A stretch of 12,444 nt of DNA from the NCBI GenBank assembly GCA_030830725.1, contig JAURMN010000042.1, positions 1 to 12,444 on the forward strand, given 5' to 3'. The notes under the pieces were generated by a model that was given only the letters and a program-made list of their open reading frames with translations, was not told the origin of the DNA and ran no database searches. This DNA is from Balneolales bacterium (GTDB lineage Bacteria > Bacteroidota > Rhodothermia > Balneolales > Balneolaceae). The translations under genes and the position numbers were made by a program. This document shows, one piece after another, positions 7,763 through 12,444 of the stretch; position 1 is the first letter of the stretch; each line of letters begins with the position of its first letter.

Positions 7763-9762
7763 TGAAGGAATCGCTCTCAGAACTACTAAAAACCTCAAAA
7801 AAGGCACTTCTTTCTGAAATCAAGACCTTGCAGGATGTTCCGGCTCAGCTTCATCTACGAGACGGACGAAAGGTGGGGAAACTCGATCGCACCTATCGAT
7901 TTGAAGGAGGGACAGTAGCTCTGCGGTTTGCTGAGAAGATATCGGCACGAACTCCGGCGGAAACTTCTGAAATTGAGTCTGAAAAAAAGGGTGAACTAGC
8001 CGAACTCGTTTCTCTTGAGAATAATGAAGTTGTTCTAAAGCTTTCGAAGGATTATGGAGATCGTATCCAAGAATTGGAACTTGAGTGGGAAAACGATTTT
8101 GTGCCTCGAAAGACGCTGGAGGAGATCGAGTTTATTTCGGACAATGCCGAGGCTAGAAAAAAGGCAGAACGATTAGCTAGTGATGAACCGGGAGAGTTGG
8201 AAAGGGGCAAAAGCGAAGAGGCATATAACATAATTACAGATCAGCAGCGTAATGCCTCACAAATAGAAGCGATCGAAAAGGCGATGAAGCGTTCGCGATT
8301 GTTGATCTGGGGTCCTCCGGGAACCGGAAAAACAGCCACGCTAGGATATATTGCAGCCAATTTTCTAAATCGAGGAAAGCGCGTACTATTTGCTTCGAAT
8401 ACCAACCGCGCAGTAGATGTGGGGCTAAAAAGTATTCTGCAAGCCTTAGAAATCGGTCGAATACCAGTACATCCACACCAGATTTCCAGATATGGTGAAT
8501 GTGTGTTGGAGGATGATCAGCTTCTCTCCTTTGCCTTTGACACACAAATCGAGCAACGACAAGAGCTTCGACGTGAAGAGGTTCGCGAAGATATGGAGTG
8601 GCTGGCGGTGTTGAAGAGATTGGAAGAGCGATCAGGTGGGAAACTTAACGAAGCCGATCCGGATGTGATTCGGGTGTTGGATGCTCTGGAAGAACGTGGG
8701 GGCCGTGAAGAGGTAGAAGCTCGAGCCGAAGATGCTCTCTATTTGAATGAGCGAAATGAGTTTCGGAAACGTAGACTCATTGCAACTACATTGGCCAAAG
8801 TTTGTACGTCTGAACTGTTTCGGCAGCGAGAATTTGACGTAGTGATTGTGGATGAGGCCTCAATGGCCAATATTCCGGCATTATTGGTATTAGCATCCCA
8901 TGCGAGCTCGCAGCTCATCATTACGGGCGATCCAATGCAACTCCCACCGATTTCGGTGGCGGAAGAGGATGAAGCTCGTGAGTTTATGGAGCAGGACATT
9001 TTTACCTGGCTATCCAGTGCTAAGTCTACGGCCGATCTTTTTGAGTGGCACGATCGTCATCCGGAGGATACCGCCTTTTTTGATACACAATATCGGATGA
9101 AGGATGCTCTGGCCAAGGTGATTAGTTCAGTCTTTTATGAAGGCAGGCTTCGATCGGCGGATGAGAAGGGTTTTGGATCTGCGGGTGATGAGAGTGTTGG
9201 ATTTAAAGGTGCGGATGAATGGAAAATGGCTAGATCTGACCGATTCTACGGCACCGAAGAATCCGCTGCTTTTTTCCTTGTAGACACCTCTCAGGAACGC
9301 CCCTTCATTAGGATTGAAGATCGAAGTCGAGGATTCAAACCGGTGAATGACGTTCACATGCGACGGCTTCATCAACTCATTCTTGATCAACTGGCCAAAG
9401 GAATTCGTACGTCCGAAATTGGAGTGATTGTACCTTTTCGTCACTCCGTCTATGAAATCGGGCGTTTTTTAAGCCGAGAGGGGCTTCGAGAGATCGAAGT
9501 CGGTACGATCCATACGTTTCAGGGTCGTGAAAAGTCGATTATTCTTTTCGATACCGTGATGAGTGGAGAAAGTGGGCGTCATTATACCGTGCGGCCATTG
9601 GACGAGACAAAGAATTCCAATCCTATCCATGTTCCCCGACTACTTAATGTGGCCTGCTCTCGTTCTAAAAAAGAGCTTTACATCCTGGCCGACATGGAAC
9701 ACATCCAAAAACTCTATCGGAATAAATTTCTGGGTAAGCTTTTAGTTGCGCTGAACCAGTAG
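7759..9762 (+). CDS. Superfamily 1 Upf1-like (IGHMBP2/COG1112-type) DNA/RNA helicase
   Basis: A 667-residue ATP-dependent helicase with a full SF1 motif set. An N-terminal beta-rich region (1-150) resembles the Upf1 1B/stalk part. The Q-motif is QQRNASQIEAI. Walker A GPPGTGKT is at about 185-192 and motif Ia is FASNTNRAVD. Motif II DEAS is near 365 and motif III GDPMQLPP near 390. TQYRM is near 443, GTIHTFQGRE near 582-591, and NVACSRSKKEL near 630 supplies the arginine finger. A charged helical stretch of about 100 residues, likely coiled coil, lies between motifs Ia and II. No nuclease domain is fused. Start choice: ATG 7759 shares ATGA with the gntR stop. ATG 7750 and ATG 7762 are alternatives, and GGGA at 7752-7755 is best spaced for 7762. 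Coupling to the regulator is inferred. The 3' end overlaps the convergent DUF5916 gene. Substrate (DNA or RNA) cannot be told from sequence. Confidence 0.92.
   Translation: MMKESLSELLKTSKKALLSEIKTLQDVPAQLHLRDGRKVGKLDRTYRFEGGTVALRFAEKISARTPAETSEIESEKKGELAELVSLENNEVVLKLSKDYGDRIQELELEWENDFVPRKTLEEIEFISDNAEARKKAERLASDEPGELERGKSEEAYNIITDQQRNASQIEAIEKAMKRSRLLIWGPPGTGKTATLGYIAANFLNRGKRVLFASNTNRAVDVGLKSILQALEIGRIPVHPHQISRYGECVLEDDQLLSFAFDTQIEQRQELRREEVREDMEWLAVLKRLEERSGGKLNEADPDVIRVLDALEERGGREEVEARAEDALYLNERNEFRKRRLIATTLAKVCTSELFRQREFDVVIVDEASMANIPALLVLASHASSQLIITGDPMQLPPISVAEEDEAREFMEQDIFTWLSSAKSTADLFEWHDRHPEDTAFFDTQYRMKDALAKVISSVFYEGRLRSADEKGFGSAGDESVGFKGADEWKMARSDRFYGTEESAAFFLVDTSQERPFIRIEDRSRGFKPVNDVHMRRLHQLILDQLAKGIRTSEIGVIVPFRHSVYEIGRFLSREGLREIEVGTIHTFQGREKSIILFDTVMSGESGRHYTVRPLDETKNSNPIHVPRLLNVACSRSKKELYILADMEHIQKLYRNKFLGKLLVALNQ
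9714..9762. other. 49-base tail-to-tail coding overlap
   Basis: The helicase stop TAG is at 9760-9762 (+) and the DUF5916 stop TAG is at 9714-9716 (-), so the last 15 residues or so of each protein are encoded on opposite strands of the same DNA. No terminator hairpin can sit between the genes, so transcripts from both sides must overlap at their 3' ends. Confidence 0.9.
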
Positions 9763-12011
9763 GTCAATTTCAGGTTGACAGACCGAAATTGGGGAGTCAT
9801 TTGGCTGGAGAGATAAGTGTCATTGTAGACCAAGAAGAGATCAGAGAGTGGTGCAAAACGCCACTGAAGTCGAGAATTGATGCCCAAATTATCCGCTTGA
9901 TTACTGTACTGCACCAGCGTAGTCCAGTATAATGTGGACGTGAAAGTAATATCGAGGCGTGGACTTACGATCCAGTAATCAGCGTCGGGCTGAGGATCTG
10001 GCATTCGAATGGCATCATAGCGAAGATTCATTCGGAGATTTACATACGGCTGAATTCGATACCCAACTTCTGCCTCTACATTGGTCACTTTACCATTGAA
10101 AAAGCTTCCCGTTGCTCCTTTTAAAGTGGTTGTAAGAAGGCGTGATCGATTGGACTGAATTTCAATACTGGTTTGAGCATAGTCATATCCTCTGTTTCCG
10201 GGTATGGGGACTGCATTATCAATACCAGTTGGATCAAACGGATCCCTGAGATAGGTGTACTCGCGAACATGATTTAGTTTAAGGGAACTTTGGTTTTGAA
10301 ATTCGATCTCATAGGATAGGTCTAACATCCGGTCGGTGAGTTTAAACTCTTCACTGGGTCGTCGGTACTGGATCAGCAGAGCTCCAACGGTATGTTGATT
10401 GATCGGACCTTTCCCGGGGTAGAAGTATTTCTCAAAATGAGCCCCATTTTTGAAGATATCCACCCTCGGAACAAACCCTAAATCAGCTCGGAAATCTTGG
10501 TCAACATAGCCCCAATCAGAGGTTGCAGAAAAAGATCGAGAATCATAACTCAACGAAGCCTGAGAGGAGAAATTCCCTTCGAAGTCACCTGGTTGAAACG
10601 ACTTGTGAAGGTAAAATTTCCCAGTCCAACTGTTGTCGGAAGAGGCGAGAGTAAAGTCGGAACCGATCACTCGATTGTATTTTTCATCGGGTGTGAGAAA
10701 GGTAAATTCTTGGGATGTTTGACGATTCACAGCAAAAAAGCTGAGCGAGGAGCGTGTAAAGACTTTGCGTTGTAGAACGGCCATCGAGTTGGAATAAGAG
10801 GCGATCTCATTCCCAGGATCTTCATCGGTTTGGATGGCTAGCACCCCAATTCTCCAATCTTGATTCAGTTTTCCGCTCAGTCGCGCTCCAGTCGTGATTT
10901 GATTTTGAATCAGATTCCCATCTAGATCTTCTGCCAAACCAATACGTCTAGAGAAAAAGGGCCTCGCATCTCCAAAACGGTTTCCAAGAGTGGCGAAGAG
11001 ATCACTGTTATCGATAAAAAATTGTCGTTTTTCAGGGAGTCTGAGTTCGAATCGAGTGAGATTCGTGACGATGTCGTCCACTTCCACATTCGAGAAATCA
11101 GGATTTATAGTCAGATCTAAGTTGAGAGCAGATCCAATCGAAATTTTGGCGTCTAACCCGGTTTTGAAGGGATATTCGGTTTTAGTTTCTGAGAAGTCGC
11201 GCTCAGCCAATTGATTGATGTAGGGGATGAGAGCAATTGGACTTGCAGGTTTCTTGAGCGGTTTTTCGAACTCGATTTCACCTGCAAACGCCAAGCTTGG
11301 AAGTCGTTGGTTTTGAGGTACAGGTCCCCAAGCAGATCGTTCTCCTCCCTGGACATCAATTCGAAACGCTTGTAATCCCCACGAGGTCTCGCCTTCTCGG
11401 AATTTGAGCGATGCAAATGGGATCTGAAACTCACTGGTAAATCGTGCGCCGTCACGACGAGTCTGAGATTTCCATTTGGTTTCCCAACTGTCATTAAATT
11501 CGACCCCGCCTTCTGCGGCAAGGGCTTCTCTTTCTGCGCCAAATGGTGTTATGCTAAAGACAAAGGCGTTATTTCCGTCTCTGTAGGTATCAAACATCAC
11601 GGAAACATTATCATTTAATCGACCTGAAAAATCTCGTCTCAAGCTTGATACGACATAATCATCCCCTATGGCATCTGCATCAATCCCAACATAGATAAAT
11701 ACATCATCGTATAAGAACCGAATCCGAGTCGCGTGGATGGCTTGAGTTGTATCACTAGGAAAATTCTGCCAAAATCCGTCGATTTGATCCGCGATCTGCC
11801 ATATCGATTCATCCAGTATTCCATCTATGGTAATGGATTCAGTGATGTGCTTTGCGGTAATCTTTCGAGGAGAGGTTTTATCAAGTATTTCAGAAGGTTT
11901 ATCCTGATCTATAGAAGTCGATTGAGTGGTACGATCTGAAACGGTTATCTGTGACAGAGCAGAATCAGTAAGTAATATACAGAGTGCAAGAGCGGCAAAA
12001 ATAGACTTCAT
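9714..12011 (-). CDS. DUF5916 outer-membrane protein with CBM9-like N-terminal domain
   Basis: About 765 residues. Residues 1-20 are a signal peptide (MKSIFAALALCILLTDSALS, then Q). Residues about 56-248 resemble the carbohydrate-binding family 9-like sandwich (ITIDGILDESIW, FIYVGIDA, VSVMFDTYRDGNNAFVFSI). The DUF5916 signature follows: NPDFSNVEVDDIVTNLTRFE near 303, LPEKRQFFIDN near 325 and FFSRRIG near 352. The rest is a predicted beta-barrel with alternating aromatic strands ending LKLTYWF. The family is common in Bacteroidota and Balneolota and is often found with exported hydrolases; a role in outer-membrane transport or glycan contact is inferred, not shown. The ATG at 12011 gives a normal signal peptide; an in-frame ATG at 12047 would add 12 residues to its N-region. 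The final 12 residues beyond the barrel (SATKSLPRNLFR) are encoded within sequence shared with the opposing helicase gene. Confidence 0.88.
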   Translation of the reverse strand: MKSIFAALALCILLTDSALSQITVSDRTTQSTSIDQDKPSEILDKTSPRKITAKHITESITIDGILDESIWQIADQIDGFWQNFPSDTTQAIHATRIRFLYDDVFIYVGIDADAIGDDYVVSSLRRDFSGRLNDNVSVMFDTYRDGNNAFVFSITPFGAEREALAAEGGVEFNDSWETKWKSQTRRDGARFTSEFQIPFASLKFREGETSWGLQAFRIDVQGGERSAWGPVPQNQRLPSLAFAGEIEFEKPLKKPASPIALIPYINQLAERDFSETKTEYPFKTGLDAKISIGSALNLDLTINPDFSNVEVDDIVTNLTRFELRLPEKRQFFIDNSDLFATLGNRFGDARPFFSRRIGLAEDLDGNLIQNQITTGARLSGKLNQDWRIGVLAIQTDEDPGNEIASYSNSMAVLQRKVFTRSSLSFFAVNRQTSQEFTFLTPDEKYNRVIGSDFTLASSDNSWTGKFYLHKSFQPGDFEGNFSSQASLSYDSRSFSATSDWGYVDQDFRADLGFVPRVDIFKNGAHFEKYFYPGKGPINQHTVGALLIQYRRPSEEFKLTDRMLDLSYEIEFQNQSSLKLNHVREYTYLRDPFDPTGIDNAVPIPGNRGYDYAQTSIEIQSNRSRLLTTTLKGATGSFFNGKVTNVEAEVGYRIQPYVNLRMNLRYDAIRMPDPQPDADYWIVSPRLDITFTSTLYWTTLVQYSNQADNLGINSRLQWRFAPLSDLFLVYNDTYLSSQMTPQFRSVNLKLTYWFSATKSLPRNLFR

Positions 12012-12148
12012 TACTTGAGATAAGCGATTATACAGACTAGACTCCAATCATAGACAGTTCAAAAACACAAAACCACTATAACATAGGCTTACAAAATTGA
12101 GATAAAGAGTGCAGGGTTTGGTTCTCCAACACCGGATTAACGGAATTC
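12012..12148 (-). other. Intergenic region between mnmD and the DUF5916 gene
   Basis: A 137-base A/T-rich spacer. On the minus strand an imperfect hairpin, GGTGTTGG pairing with CCAAACC around 12115-12133 with one bulge and a four-base loop, follows the mnmD stop, but only a TTT appears several bases later, so it is a weak terminator candidate. No confident TAnnTTTG promoter or Shine-Dalgarno sequence was found for the DUF5916 gene. Whether the two genes are cotranscribed cannot be decided. Confidence 0.3.
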
Positions 12149-12444
12149 TCACGGTTTCAGTTCATTTTCTTGATTCCAGCGATCGGCGAGTTTTTTTTCA
12201 TCAAGTCTTTTGTAGGGGGATAGTCGTATTAGAGAAGGAGAGGCAAGGGTCATTTCTCGTTTACCGAGTGCCCCGGGAGCTTTTGCCAAGTACCATCCTG
12301 CCGCTGCCATGGCCATCCGAGCGGAAACTGAGGCGGAGTAGGTGCGGAGGGTTGCATTTTCGGTAGCCCAACTTTTGATTTTCGCGAAAAAATCAGCGGT
12401 CCAACACTCGGGGTTCACTTCGGGCGAAAACGGGTCGTGAAAGA
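12149..12444 (-). CDS. mnmD: MnmD-type tRNA (5-methylaminomethyl-2-thiouridine)(34) methyltransferase, C-terminal part
   Basis: The reading frame is open to the window edge and encodes the last 97 or so residues; a GTG at 12418 lies inside the gene and is not the start. The motif order matches the C-terminal half of the MnmD/MnmC methyltransferase domain: FHDPFSP (the conserved Asp-x-Phe-x-Pro loop), NPECWTADFF, TYSAS, a conserved Arg, AAAGW, then PGALGKREM. The family uses S-adenosylmethionine to convert nm5(s2)U34 to mnm5(s2)U34 at the tRNA wobble position. There is no room for the FAD-dependent MnmC1 oxidase domain after it, so it is the single-domain MnmD form. The SAM-binding Rossmann part and the start lie beyond the window. 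The tail (YKRLDEKKLADRWNQENELK) is variable and contains an eight-A run. Confidence 0.85.
   Translation of the reverse strand, partial: FHDPFSPEVNPECWTADFFAKIKSWATENATLRTYSASVSARMAMAAAGWYLAKAPGALGKREMTLASPSLIRLSPYKRLDEKKLADRWNQENELKP

Noticed and set aside
4122..9762. A defence island reading of the helicase with its regulator
   Set aside because: No nuclease, transposase, toxin, methylase or integrase gene lies nearby, and the neighbours (mutS, mnmD, YihY-type) are housekeeping. Codon use looks uniform by eye, so transfer or defence is not supported.
11153..11542. 129-codon minus-strand frame inside the DUF5916 gene
   Set aside because: It is a different frame on the same strand as the DUF5916 gene, whose domain signatures continue unbroken through this stretch.
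12109..12366. 85-codon plus-strand frame opposite the mnmD end
   Set aside because: It lies antisense to a frame with clear MnmD motifs and shows no recognisable protein features.

Overview
The window reads as ordinary chromosomal DNA from a member of the Bacteroidota/Balneolota/Rhodothermota group. The pointers are a TonB-dependent receptor with an N-terminal carboxypeptidase-regulatory-like domain, a DUF5916 outer-membrane protein with a CBM9-like domain, a stand-alone MnmD, starts without clear Shine-Dalgarno sequences, and a TAnnTTTG-type promoter element. G+C is in the mid-40s per cent by eye. A Balneolota-like host is my best guess; this is inference from gene content only. No mobile element, CRISPR array, tRNA or rRNA was seen.

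Layout. Bases 1-238 are a non-coding leader with two inverted repeats and a candidate promoter. At 239-2980 (+) lies a TonB-dependent receptor closed by a strong intrinsic terminator. At 3151-4014 (-) lies a YihY/BrkB-type inner-membrane protein. A 107-base divergent intergenic region separates it from mutS (4122-6812, +). MutS is followed by a GntR-type regulator (6857-7762, GTG start), which overlaps an SF1 Upf1-like helicase (7759-9762) by four bases. These three genes are packed like one transcription unit. A DUF5916 outer-membrane protein (9714-12011, -) runs into the helicase gene tail to tail, with 49 bases of coding overlap. Upstream of it on the same strand is the 3' end of mnmD, a tRNA wobble-uridine methyltransferase gene cut by the window edge (12149-12444, -).

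Function. The flanking receptor and DUF5916 genes belong to outer-membrane transport or the envelope. The centre is a mismatch-repair gene joined to a regulator and a nucleic-acid helicase. That mutS-gntR-helicase unit is the most unusual association here: the regulator has an effector domain I cannot assign to a named family and is apparently translationally coupled to the helicase. I see no clear evidence of an entirely new system. The most testable leads are the GntR-helicase pair, the 14-base palindrome upstream of the receptor promoter, the G7 tract inside mutS, and the convergent coding overlap.
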